The notes under the pieces were generated by a model. It was given only the letters and a program-made list of their open reading frames with translations. It searched no databases and had not been told where the DNA came from. A stretch of 64,000 nucleotides of DNA. It comes from Opitutales bacterium. GTDB lineage: Bacteria > Verrucomicrobiota > Verrucomicrobiia > Opitutales > JAJFLR01. Position numbers and translations under genes: made by a program. Numbering within the stretch: the first letter of the stretch is position 1; every line of letters begins with the position of its first letter. The stretch covers positions 1-64,000 of the forward strand of contig JAJFLR010000107.1 of the NCBI GenBank assembly GCA_021772565.1, in the 5' to 3' direction. Below, piece after piece: positions 46,055 to 54,919 of the stretch.

Positions 46055-47119
46055 CTATTCTTCTGCAGTAGTTTCTGCTAGAATGCTACCACCAGCTACT
46101 TGAATTTTACTTAAGATAGTATTTTTGATTTCATCTAATACATCTGGATTTTCTTTTATGTATTGCTTACAGGCTTCTCTCCCTTGTCCTATTAATTTAC
46201 CTTTATAAGATATCCATGACCCTTTTTTATCCAATATCTTATGTTCTATTCCTAAATCAAGGATCGAACCGGTTTGTGAGATCCCTTCATTATACATAAT
46301 ATCAAATTCACATTCAGTGAAGGGTGGGGCTACTTTATTTTTAACAACCTTTATCCTTGTACGATTTCCTGTAACTTTACCTGATGGCTCTTTAATTGCA
46401 CCAATTCTGCGAATATCTATTCTTACTGATGAAAAGAATTTTAATGCCCGGCCTCCAGGTGTTGTTTCAGGGCTACCAAACATCACTCCGATTTTTTCGC
46501 GAATTTGATTGGTAAATAGACAGATGCAATTTGTTTTGCTAATCGCTGCGGTAAGCCGTCTCATTGCCTGACTCATAAGTCTGGCTTGAACGCCAACTGT
46601 GGCATCACCCATTTGTCCATCTAATTCATTTTTAGAAACAAGTGCTGCTACTGAGTCGATAACTACAATATCAATTGCTCCAGACCTAATTAACGTTTCT
46701 GCAATATTGAGTGCATCTTCACCACAATTTGGCTGACATACCATAAGATTTTCTAAATCAACCCCGACAACTCTAGCGTATCTGGCATCAAGTGCATGTT
46801 CAACATCAATAAATACAACATTACCACCCATTTTTTGGGCTTGGGCAATGATACTCAGACATAATGTTGTTTTACCTGATGATTCTGGCCCATAAATTTC
46901 GGCAATTCTACCTCGAGGCAGTCCACCGACTCCGAGGGCCAGGTCGATTGCAATTGAACCTGTGGAAATCACTGGCACGTCCAATTTTGAAGGATCTCCC
47001 ATTCGCATTATAGCTCCTTCACCAAATTGTTTATTTATCGCCGAAAAAGCAAAATCGAGCGTATTATTATTATTGTCCATTGCTATTGATGATTTTTTCT
47101 TTGTCATTTCTTTTACCAT
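46055..47119 (-). CDS. recA: Recombinase RecA
   Basis: RecA forms the nucleoprotein filament for homologous recombination and the SOS response. The protein has 354 residues. Walker A is [10 protein letters not shown], followed by [28 protein letters not shown], the L2 region [19 protein letters not shown] and PGGRALKF. The C-terminus is acidic. Upstream sequence shows no palindrome clearly matching a known LexA box. Confidence 0.98.
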   Translation of the reverse strand: MVKEMTKKKSSIAMDNNNNTLDFAFSAINKQFGEGAIMRMGDPSKLDVPVISTGSIAIDLALGVGGLPRGRIAEIYGPESSGKTTLCLSIIAQAQKMGGNVVFIDVEHALDARYARVVGVDLENLMVCQPNCGEDALNIAETLIRSGAIDIVVIDSVAALVSKNELDGQMGDATVGVQARLMSQAMRRLTAAISKTNCICLFTNQIREKIGVMFGSPETTPGGRALKFFSSVRIDIRRIGAIKEPSGKVTGNRTRIKVVKNKVAPPFTECEFDIMYNEGISQTGSILDLGIEHKILDKKGSWISYKGKLIGQGREACKQYIKENPDVLDEIKNTILSKIQVAGGSILAETTAEE

Positions 47120-47385
47120 TTTGAGTATTTGTTAAATTTATTACGAATTATGTGTTCAATCAATAACCAAAAACATAATTAATTCACAAAAGCAACAAAA
47201 AAGTGTAAATATGTTCACTGTAATTTTGTTCATCTAACAAAGGTCATAAGCATGTGATCTATTCTTTAGATCAGAAATTAAACTGGCGATATTTTCGAAA
47301 AAGTCCTTTAATCTCAATATATCTTTAGATTTATCATTTTGATATGGGTGAAATTTTCTAGAATTGTTTAAAATAAATTATCTGT

Positions 47386-48234
47386 ATGAGTGAAGTTGAC
47401 AACAAACCGATCAAAAATTTAGCAATTATTGTAAACCATTCCAAAAATGGTTCGCAAGCGTTGGCTGATAAATTACTCACTTTATTGGAGGCAATAGGTA
47501 TTAATGCTAAATCAACATTCGAACACCCTGTTCCAGAGGACTTTTTAGTTGGTATGGATGCATGTTGTGTTGTTGGAGGCGATGGAACAATTTTGGGTGT
47601 TGTAAAACAATCGGTTGATTTATGTGTACCTGTGTTTGGAATCAATATCGGGAAACTTGGATTTCTGTCTACATTTTCACCGGAAGAAGCAAAAAAGGGG
47701 TTCGCAGAATTACAAAAGGGTAATTATCGTATTGCTGAAAGAACAATGGTTCAATGCTGCAATGTCCATGGAGAGACTTATTTTGCACTTAACGATGTTG
47801 TGATAAAAAGTTATTCATCGAGAATGATTCAGCTGGAGGTGTATGCGAACAATAGTTTTGTTAACGAGTATTTTTGTGATGGGTTAATCTTTTCAACCCC
47901 TACCGGATCAACAGCGTACAATCTTTCTGCCGGTGGACCTATAATTCATCCTGATGCGAGGGTATTTGCTATGACTCCGATTTGTCCACACACTTTGAGT
48001 AATAGAGGGGTTATCATTGATGAAAACACTAATATCGAAGTTAAATTGAGAATTAAAAATAATGAAAGTCGTGTCACTTTAGACAGTATAAGCAGGTTTA
48101 GCGAGGGAGATTTTCCGTTGACAATAAAAGTGGCTAAGAAAACTTTTCCTCTTATTCTCAGTAAAGATCATGCACATTTTTTAATGGTAAGACAAAAACT
48201 AAAGTGGGGAGGAGAGTTCAACAAAGAAGGATAA
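47386..48234 (+). CDS. nadK: NAD kinase
   Basis: NadK phosphorylates NAD to NADP. The protein has 282 residues. The family motif is VVGGDGTILG, followed by GINIGKLGFLSTF, ALNDVVIKS, and FSTPTGSTAYNLSAGGPI as the NAD-binding site. It is transcribed divergently from recA across 266 bp. Confidence 0.96.
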   Translation: MSEVDNKPIKNLAIIVNHSKNGSQALADKLLTLLEAIGINAKSTFEHPVPEDFLVGMDACCVVGGDGTILGVVKQSVDLCVPVFGINIGKLGFLSTFSPEEAKKGFAELQKGNYRIAERTMVQCCNVHGETYFALNDVVIKSYSSRMIQLEVYANNSFVNEYFCDGLIFSTPTGSTAYNLSAGGPIIHPDARVFAMTPICPHTLSNRGVIIDENTNIEVKLRIKNNESRVTLDSISRFSEGDFPLTIKVAKKTFPLILSKDHAHFLMVRQKLKWGGEFNKEG

Positions 48235-48329
48235 CTCTGCCTAATAGCATAGATTATTCAGACAATTTATTACTTGCTGAATTAAAAAATAGTATATTAA
48301 TTATAAGCTCATTACTATAATATCACTAT

Positions 48330-49124
48330 ATGGCTACTGAATATTACATACGATCTCAAGACTCAGAAAACTCTCAGGGTCCATACACCGTTGAAAAATT
48401 AGTTACATTAGCTGAAGCCGATCAACTTGATTCTGAAACACTTTTTTTTAATGAAGAAACAGAACAATGGGCGACAATAGGTTCTGATGAACAACTAAAG
48501 CGGAAAATATTTCCTGAGAAGAAAAAGCTATCTTTAAAACCTAAGGCTGAAGAAGACATGAATCTCCTTAATGCTGATGAAGATGAAGTCGCTGAAATTA
48601 AAGTAGATGAATTATTAGCTGCGGCGGAAGGGGATACAGAAGAAACGGCACATATTAAAACCCAACAAATTTGGCAAAATAGGGCTGCTGGGATTTCAAT
48701 TCCTTTACTTGGCACAATGATGATGATTAGTGCATTAACCTTAATTTTCCCAAGTTTAAGTAATATTCAAGCTGCTATGTCGGAAGGGGATTATATGATT
48801 TTATTGCAAAAACCTTTAATTATCGTGGGCATAATTGATATATTATTTGCAATTGCCCTATTTCTCTCAGTTGTTGAAATATTTCCTGTCTTACGTTTAA
48901 GAGCGATGCTTGGCTTAGGTTACTTTGCTTTTTATCATTGGGCATTATGGTTTAATGGCGATTCAGATTCTCTTTACTTACTGATATGTGGAATTTGTGC
49001 AGCACTGGGAGTATATATTTGTTCTATTACTTTGAATTTTATTTTCATGATTCTTTTTGCAATTATTGGACTTGGTGGACTTGGTGGTTACGCATATTTT
49101 TCAATAATTAATAAATTATTTTAG
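48330..49124 (+). CDS. GYF_2-domain membrane protein
   Basis: The protein has 264 residues. The first ~70 residues form a GYF_2-type domain (YYIRSQDSENSQGPYTVEKL, ...ETLFFNEETEQWATI), a cytoplasmic peptide-binding module common in PVC and Bacteroidetes membrane proteins. An acidic linker (about 75-115) leads to about four or five hydrophobic spans (from 125). No catalytic motif is seen. It may organise membrane protein partners, but function is unknown. Confidence 0.78.
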   Translation: MATEYYIRSQDSENSQGPYTVEKLVTLAEADQLDSETLFFNEETEQWATIGSDEQLKRKIFPEKKKLSLKPKAEEDMNLLNADEDEVAEIKVDELLAAAEGDTEETAHIKTQQIWQNRAAGISIPLLGTMMMISALTLIFPSLSNIQAAMSEGDYMILLQKPLIIVGIIDILFAIALFLSVVEIFPVLRLRAMLGLGYFAFYHWALWFNGDSDSLYLLICGICAALGVYICSITLNFIFMILFAIIGLGGLGGYAYFSIINKLF

Positions 49125-49231
49125 AATTATTACTTAGATACATAACGAGTAAACATCTATTGGAATGTTTACTGATTCACAATAATTATTTGATAAAGTT
49201 AATGAGTCTATATTAATCAAATTTAATCGTT

Positions 49232-50713
49232 ATGTCTCGCAGTCCTATCAAGATTTTTAATGAAATTAAAGATAAAGCCTTCAATATATTTACTAAGGAT
49301 ATATGGGCATCCACATCCCTTAATGATACTGATTTAAGAGGACGAATTTACAGTTATCTAAGAATATTATTTATTATAATTCGGGGTATCACTGATAACC
49401 GAATTTTTAGTCGAGCTGCTGCGCTTAGTTATTATGCTCTTATTTCATTGGGTCCATTAATTGCCATTATCATAATGATATCTGGATTTGTTTTAAAAAA
49501 GGGTGAGTCCGATCTGGCGATCAATAGTCTAAATAAACTGATTTTATTTATTGCACCTTCTGTATCAGAACTGAACAAAGCTAATGAGCGTGAGGAACAA
49601 ATGAACGAACTTCAGAATGGCTCAGTAGAATCTACTGAGACGCAAAATTTAATCAATCCTGAGCTAACGGATTTATTAAATAATATAATTTCCAGTGCTC
49701 AGTCAGGAACTGTTGGAGTTGTTGGTCTGTTAATGTTGATATTTGTTGGGATTCAATTGATAACCTCCATTGAAACTGTGTTTAATGAAATTTGGGGAGT
49801 GCGTCGTGGCAGAAGTTGGTTTCAGAGAATAGTTTTTTATTGGACATTTATTAGTCTGGGATCAGTCGTCGGTTTTGCTTCTGTGACAATAATTTCTGCC
49901 TCAACTTTAGCACAAATATTTAATAAACTTCCGTTTGGACCAGAGTTATCGGCAATATTTTTTTTGTTGGGACCTGTTATATCATTTCTATTGGTGATCT
50001 TACTTTTAATGGCATTTTATGCTTTTATCCCAAATACACAAGTGAAGTTAAAGCCTGTTATTATTGGTTCAACAATTGTGGCCTTACTTTTATTTTTGAA
50101 TAATTATTTATCATTTTTTTATGTGCAAAGAGTTATTGAAAGTAAGAGTCTATATGGATCGTTAGGGATAATTCCGGTATTAATGTTAGGACTTTATATC
50201 TTTTGGGTTTTTATTTTATTTGGCGGTCAGATTACCTACTCAATACAAAATGTTAACTTTCTATCCAATAAACTCGTTTGGAATCAAATTAGTTTAAAAA
50301 ACCGAGAAACCTTAAACTTAGCTGTTTTCATTTCAATATGTCGCAGATTCAACGATGACCAACCTCTATATACATTTAATGATTTAATTGAACTACTTTC
50401 AATACCGGGGCACATCCTAAATGAATGCTTAAGTAGACTTTGTGATTTAGGATGGATAAATAAAGCAAACGCTGAAGATAGTAAGGATATAAATTCAATA
50501 AAATTTTTGCCGGCAAGGTCGTTAGATAAAATTACCTTGGCCGAATTCAAAAAATCACTCGACGAATTTAATCATACGGAGAGTATGGGAATACTACAAA
50601 AAATTGACCCATTGATTGATCATTACTTAACTTCTTCCGATGAATTTTTGCAGAAAAAATTGGGGAATGTTACATTGTATCAGTTATTGTCTGAACACCA
50701 ACAAAAGTTGTAA
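49232..50713 (+). CDS. YihY/BrkB-family membrane protein
   Basis: The protein has 493 residues. It has the YihY/virulence factor BrkB signature (FSRAAALSYYALISLGPLIAI; FNEIWGVRRGRSWFQR; the middle block NNYLSFFYVQRV and LFGGQITYS), with six spans. The C-terminal ~140 residues form a soluble winged-helix-like region (DLIELLSIPGHILNECLSRL), a common add-on in this family. Historically misnamed RNase BN; the molecular function is unknown. Confidence 0.9.
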   Translation: MSRSPIKIFNEIKDKAFNIFTKDIWASTSLNDTDLRGRIYSYLRILFIIIRGITDNRIFSRAAALSYYALISLGPLIAIIIMISGFVLKKGESDLAINSLNKLILFIAPSVSELNKANEREEQMNELQNGSVESTETQNLINPELTDLLNNIISSAQSGTVGVVGLLMLIFVGIQLITSIETVFNEIWGVRRGRSWFQRIVFYWTFISLGSVVGFASVTIISASTLAQIFNKLPFGPELSAIFFLLGPVISFLLVILLLMAFYAFIPNTQVKLKPVIIGSTIVALLLFLNNYLSFFYVQRVIESKSLYGSLGIIPVLMLGLYIFWVFILFGGQITYSIQNVNFLSNKLVWNQISLKNRETLNLAVFISICRRFNDDQPLYTFNDLIELLSIPGHILNECLSRLCDLGWINKANAEDSKDINSIKFLPARSLDKITLAEFKKSLDEFNHTESMGILQKIDPLIDHYLTSSDEFLQKKLGNVTLYQLLSEHQQKL

Positions 50714-50864
50714 GAAGTTTGCTCTATTATAAAAAATTTCTGGGTTTCTCTGATCGGGCTACTACAAACGCCATACCGTTAGTAATAGTGGTTCCACACA
50801 AGACAGTACGAGTTCGATTACTACAAAATTATATTTGAAATTCGTTATTTATAGAATTATTTTA

Positions 50865-51758
50865 TTACTTAATTCTCTTTGCCATTGATTGAATTAGCAT
50901 CGTTAGAAATATAGTGTCTGACTCAATTTTTCTACAGGAGTCTACTGCATTTTTTGTGTAATCATTTGCTTTTTCACGTGCCCTGTCTAATCCAAATTTT
51001 GTAGCATAATTTAGTTTATTATTTTTAGCATCAATGCCGGTTGATTTACCTAACTGTTCAAATGAACTTGTTACATCTAGTATATCATCAATTAATTGAA
51101 ATGCTAATCCAAAATTAATCCCTATGTCGCGAATGATATCTATTTGTGTTTTTGAAGCATCCGCTAGAAGAGCACCTATAACTAGCGATGAAGAAATTAA
51201 TGATGCCGTTTTATTTAAATTTATAAAATATAAATCATCTTCCGATACATTAATTGAGTTATCTTGAGTGCTCATCAAATCTTCCACCTGACCGCCAATA
51301 AGCTTCTGGCTTCCAGCGATGGTACTTAGTTCACTCGAAATAGCACAACAAATACTTGGATTATTTTTGTATGCCCCAGAGATTAACTGAAAAGAATATG
51401 TGAGTAAAGCATCACCGGCAAGAACAGCAGTAGCTTCATCAAATTTGATATGACATGTAGGGTTGCCTCGTCGAAAATTGCTGTTATCCATACAAGGCAA
51501 ATCATCATGAATCAGAGAATAAGTATGCAAACACTCAACAGCCACGGCAGCAGGAGCTGGATCAATTATTGAATCAAAATCAAAAAATGTATGGCCTGTA
51601 AACACTAGTATAGGCCTCAGTCTTTTTCCACCAGCAGTAATACTATAACGCATAGCTTCATGAATTCGAGATGGCCGAATATCAACTGCAGGAAGTAATT
51701 GATCAATCTTTTTGTTAACAATTGATTGAAAATTGTTATATGTTTTTTGAAAGTTCAA
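50865..51758 (-). CDS. ispA: Polyprenyl diphosphate synthase (farnesyl/geranylgeranyl type)
   Basis: This trans-prenyltransferase joins IPP to allylic diphosphates. The protein has 297 residues, typical for IspA-like short-chain synthases. The first Asp-rich motif is LIHDDLPCMDNSNFRRGNPT, the second LIDDILDVT, and GGKRLRP binds IPP. The residues in the region before the first motif suggest a C15-C20 product. This is the downstream consumer of the Dxr pathway. Confidence 0.92.
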   Translation of the reverse strand: MNFQKTYNNFQSIVNKKIDQLLPAVDIRPSRIHEAMRYSITAGGKRLRPILVFTGHTFFDFDSIIDPAPAAVAVECLHTYSLIHDDLPCMDNSNFRRGNPTCHIKFDEATAVLAGDALLTYSFQLISGAYKNNPSICCAISSELSTIAGSQKLIGGQVEDLMSTQDNSINVSEDDLYFINLNKTASLISSSLVIGALLADASKTQIDIIRDIGINFGLAFQLIDDILDVTSSFEQLGKSTGIDAKNNKLNYATKFGLDRAREKANDYTKNAVDSCRKIESDTIFLTMLIQSMAKRIK

Positions 51759-51910
51759 TTCTTAATAATTACTTTAGTTTATTATAAATATCAGCTGTGC
51801 TAAACTCGGTTTAATTTTTTATTTGTGTTTTTAATAAATAATTAGTTTACCTTAGGTTACATCAACAACTTCAATAACAGTTTATTTATTAAGTATTATA
51901 AAAATTAAAA

Positions 51911-52516
51911 ATGGAAAGAATAGAGCAAATTTGCCAGAGAATTTTTTCGAGCAAAAATTTTTTTAATAAATTTTTAGTAGGAGGCGTATTATCATTTATC
52001 CCAATTCTGAATATCTTTTCTTTGGGGTACCTCTATCGTTATTCATTGCAAGTTCGCCAGAAAGGAGATTTTACATTGCCTAAATGGAAAAACTGGCCCG
52101 GACTGTTTATTGACGGTTTAAAGTTTTTGTTGTTGGCAATACTGTTTGCTGGTATCCCAGTATTATTTGGCTGGGCATTGTCAAGTGGACTACGAGTTCC
52201 ATTTAGTTACATTAGAATTGAGTTATGGGCATTTATTCCATTTGGAATTTCAATAGCATTAGCACCTCATTTCATGATAGCCGCATTATACCGTTTTCAA
52301 TCAAGAGAAAAAATTGAAGATTTACTGCGCTTAGATATAATTTTTTCAATGATTTTGGGGTGTTGGCATAGTTTGATTATTCCGGGATTGGCATTAATTG
52401 GGTTATTATTTGTTGGATTACCAATAATTGGATTTTCATTTTTTCTCGGATTTTCATTGATTATTGCTTACTTTAATCTGATATTTCTTTTATTTGATAG
52501 TGAGAGAAAAGCTTAA
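51911..52516 (+). CDS. DUF4013-like multispan membrane protein
   Basis: The protein has 201 residues with four to five hydrophobic spans. Its start (SFIPILNIFSLGYLYRY and then GDFTLPKWKNWPGLFIDGLK) matches the DUF4013 layout of archaeal and bacterial membrane proteins of unknown function. It leads a cluster of four closely spaced plus-strand genes up to 54648, suggesting an operon for a membrane-associated process. Confidence 0.72.
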   Translation: MERIEQICQRIFSSKNFFNKFLVGGVLSFIPILNIFSLGYLYRYSLQVRQKGDFTLPKWKNWPGLFIDGLKFLLLAILFAGIPVLFGWALSSGLRVPFSYIRIELWAFIPFGISIALAPHFMIAALYRFQSREKIEDLLRLDIIFSMILGCWHSLIIPGLALIGLLFVGLPIIGFSFFLGFSLIIAYFNLIFLLFDSERKA

Positions 52517-52527
52517 TAGAATTTGAT

Positions 52528-52812
52528 ATGCCAACTTACGAATATTCGTGTAAATTTTGCAGAGAAATTTTGGAAGTTTTTCAAAATATGACTGAACCCG
52601 CCTTAAAAAAATGCCCTATATGCAAGAAAAGTGGCGTTCAACGTTTAATTAGTGGTGGTGCTAGTATAATATTTAAAGGGGGGGGATTCTATGAAACAGA
52701 CTATAAAAAATCACAGACTAAAGAAAATGTAAGTCCTCCAAAAAAAGAAACTACCAGTGATCAACAAAAGGCACCAGATTCTAAAATAAAAGAAGTATCA
52801 AAATCAAATTAG
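52528..52812 (+). CDS. FmdB-family zinc ribbon protein
   Basis: The protein has 94 residues. MPTYEYSCKFC and KKCPICKK give the paired CxxC zinc ribbon of FmdB/putative regulatory proteins, followed by RLISGGASIIFKGGGFYETDY. The tail is Lys/Ser rich and disordered. It is located 11 bp after the DUF4013-like gene and 7 bp before the next. Function unknown. Confidence 0.88.
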   Translation: MPTYEYSCKFCREILEVFQNMTEPALKKCPICKKSGVQRLISGGASIIFKGGGFYETDYKKSQTKENVSPPKKETTSDQQKAPDSKIKEVSKSN

Positions 52813-52819
52813 TTTAATT

Positions 52820-53518
52820 ATGGCAAAGAAAGAAAAAGATGATTTTCAGCCCAGTATTTTTGGATCACTGCTTGTTGCAGCAGTAGCTATTATGGTTGGT
52901 ATTATTTTAGCAACTATAAACCTCTCATTGATAGCAGTTGCAGAAGTCAAAGAAATACCACCTGATGATGAAAGCGATGTAAAGGTAGTATATTATGTTA
53001 AGGGAGAAACTAAAGGAGGAAAAAACTGGGAAACCAAACGTACTTATCTTGAAGCCGGTACCCCCGGAAGCATTTTTTTTGATGAAGGTGAATTGAACAC
53101 CTGGCTACGCAAAACATTTTCCTCAAAACAGATTCAAAAACCAAATTCAGGAGAAGAAGATAAAGGTGAATTTTTAAAAATAGCAGCCACCAATCCTAAC
53201 GTCAATATTGATGGAATTGATTTTCAGCTTTCATCAGTTATTGAAGTACCCCTGTACTTTAAAAAATTTAATATCGTTTACCAAACTAAAGGAATTTTTG
53301 TGAAAGATGATACCGGCTATAATTTTGTACCGGAAAAAAGCTACTTTGGCAGCTGCCCAATCCCTAAACTTTTTGGTATTCAAAATAGGGTATTCAAAAT
53401 ATTTTCTAGTGATTATTTAATATCAGAAGAATATGTTGCCCTTAATACCCAATGGAGTGAACTTGATGTCGTGTCAGTTGAAAATGATATGATTAAGCTG
53501 GTTATTCCTGGTTCATGA
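52820..53518 (+). CDS. Membrane-anchored periplasmic protein, family not recognised
   Basis: The protein has 232 residues. A short charged N-terminus precedes one span (about 13-37), and the rest is a soluble beta-rich domain (GSIFFDEGELNTWLRKTF; KSYFGSCPIPKLFG). No cysteine pair or catalytic motif stands out. It overlaps the next gene by 4 bp (ATGA), so the two products are probably made in equal amount and act together. Confidence 0.7.
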   Translation: MAKKEKDDFQPSIFGSLLVAAVAIMVGIILATINLSLIAVAEVKEIPPDDESDVKVVYYVKGETKGGKNWETKRTYLEAGTPGSIFFDEGELNTWLRKTFSSKQIQKPNSGEEDKGEFLKIAATNPNVNIDGIDFQLSSVIEVPLYFKKFNIVYQTKGIFVKDDTGYNFVPEKSYFGSCPIPKLFGIQNRVFKIFSSDYLISEEYVALNTQWSELDVVSVENDMIKLVIPGS

Positions 53519-54648
53519 TTTTGAGATGTTTCATTTTTCTTAGCACAATCCTGGCAATTCCCGGCATTACTAACGCTAATATTATATCTCAAAATGCTCC
53601 CCGAAGGATAGTTAGTAATCGGTACTTTGAAATATTATCTAGTGATAATGTTTCGTTGGCATATGTAAATTCTATAAGTCAAATTACATCACGATTATTT
53701 AAGTCATATTTTAATTTACCAGATAAATTTAATCAGCTCATTACAGTAATTTTAACTCCTGAAGAAGATTGGAAACATCATGAACAATTTTTAGTCGAAT
53801 CTACGTCTAGCGGTAAAATTTATTTATCACTATCATGGGGCGAAAAATCGCAAAAAGAATTTTTAGTTAGAGGCTTAATACAATCTTTAGGTGTTCAGTA
53901 TTTTATTTGGAACTACGGTCATTCTGATTCAATAAAATTTCCATTATGGTTAGAAGTCTCTATATCAGAAGAATTCAAAAAACATGTAGCACCAGCATAT
54001 CAAGATTATTTATTATTATCGGCTGATCTATATCAACCAATTGAGATTAGAAAACTAATAAATACTAACAAAACTGATGATATTAATATTGTGTATAAAA
54101 ATAATTCTTATTGGTTTTTGCATTTTTTAATTAATGAAACTGGATCAGTCAATGAGTTTAAAAACATACTCAATAATCTTTTTAAATCTCGTTCACCAAT
54201 GCAGTTTCTCAGTAATTATTTTACTGAGAAGTATAATAAAATCCTTGATGTTGAATTTGTTTGGATAGTCAGCTATTACGAATTGACTAACCGTAAGGCT
54301 GGTTTAGTCGAATCTTTAGAGACTTCATCTAATATCCATTCACACCTTAGTAGCTTCACATATTTTGAATCAAACGAAGAGATCAAAATACCAATATCAA
54401 AATTATGGAAAATTAGAGACCATCAATTTATTCATGATTTGATTACATCTCGACTATTAAGTATCAAACATCATCTCGTTGGTATTAATCCAGTTTTTCA
54501 TAATTCATTGATGTCCTTAGGAGAGACATTGGAGCATATTTTAGAAAATGATTTAGAACGCGTTACTTTTGCTAATTTAAAATACCTTGACGACATAAAG
54601 ACTGCCGAGGAAACCAAAGCTCAAATTCTTGAATTAATAAACCAGTGA
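53515..54648 (+). CDS. Secreted protein of unknown function, possibly a degenerate metallopeptidase
   Basis: The protein has 377 residues with a signal peptide (MILRCFIFLSTILAIPGITNA). The body (YFEILSSDNVSLAYVNSIS; LITVILTPEEDW; FPLWLEVSISEEFKKH) follows the order of 'peptidase MA'-like domains, where an HExxH helix normally sits before the conserved P-x-W-L-x-E segment. Here that helix reads FLVRGLIQSLG, without the zinc ligands. So it is more likely a non-catalytic relative. Fold assignment is tentative. Confidence 0.6.
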   Translation: MILRCFIFLSTILAIPGITNANIISQNAPRRIVSNRYFEILSSDNVSLAYVNSISQITSRLFKSYFNLPDKFNQLITVILTPEEDWKHHEQFLVESTSSGKIYLSLSWGEKSQKEFLVRGLIQSLGVQYFIWNYGHSDSIKFPLWLEVSISEEFKKHVAPAYQDYLLLSADLYQPIEIRKLINTNKTDDINIVYKNNSYWFLHFLINETGSVNEFKNILNNLFKSRSPMQFLSNYFTEKYNKILDVEFVWIVSYYELTNRKAGLVESLETSSNIHSHLSSFTYFESNEEIKIPISKLWKIRDHQFIHDLITSRLLSIKHHLVGINPVFHNSLMSLGETLEHILENDLERVTFANLKYLDDIKTAEETKAQILELINQ

Positions 54649-54767
54649 AAACTTCGCGACTGAGTAATTGTTGAAATATATGATTACGTGTGAAGCAATT
54701 AAATGTCTAAAAAACCATTAGATTCAATATTAGAGTAAGTTTTAATTTATTATTTAAATGATAAATG

Positions 54768-54893
54768 TCATAAAACCATCCACCAAATAAATACTGGAAG
54801 AACCATTAAAATCCCCATTACAATTAATATAATTTTCTTGTGTCGTTTTGATCTAATATTTTCAATAGTTTGTTCGTTATTTAAACAGTCCAT
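54768..54893 (-). CDS. Small single-span membrane protein (41 aa)
   Basis: ATG-started frame of 41 residues located 26 bp downstream of the FGE-like gene on the same strand. A polar N-terminus (MDCLNNEQTIENIRSKRHKK) is followed by one strong hydrophobic helix to the end (IILIVMGILMVLPVFIWWMV, residues 21-40, then Leu). Basic residues precede the span, giving a likely cytoplasmic N-terminus. Function unknown; a partner of the FGE-like membrane protein is possible. Confidence 0.5.
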   Translation of the reverse strand: MDCLNNEQTIENIRSKRHKKIILIVMGILMVLPVFIWWMVL

Positions 54894-54919
54894 ATCTTTT
54901 TCAATTAAAAAATAATACT

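Noticed and set aside
47233-47376. Reverse-strand frame of about 45 codons with helical, protein-like sequence (contains KDFFENIASLISDLK) between recA and nadK
   Set aside because: It has no ATG, GTG or TTG at a sensible position and a stop precedes it; could be a remnant, but a gene call is not supported.
47120-47385. GTTCA repeats upstream of recA as a LexA box
   Set aside because: The two GTTC elements are 11 bp apart and in direct orientation, which does not fit the known LexA site classes.
50714-50864. GTTCGATTAC sequence resembling a tRNA T-loop
   Set aside because: Flanking bases cannot form the T stem and no acceptor or anticodon arm is present.
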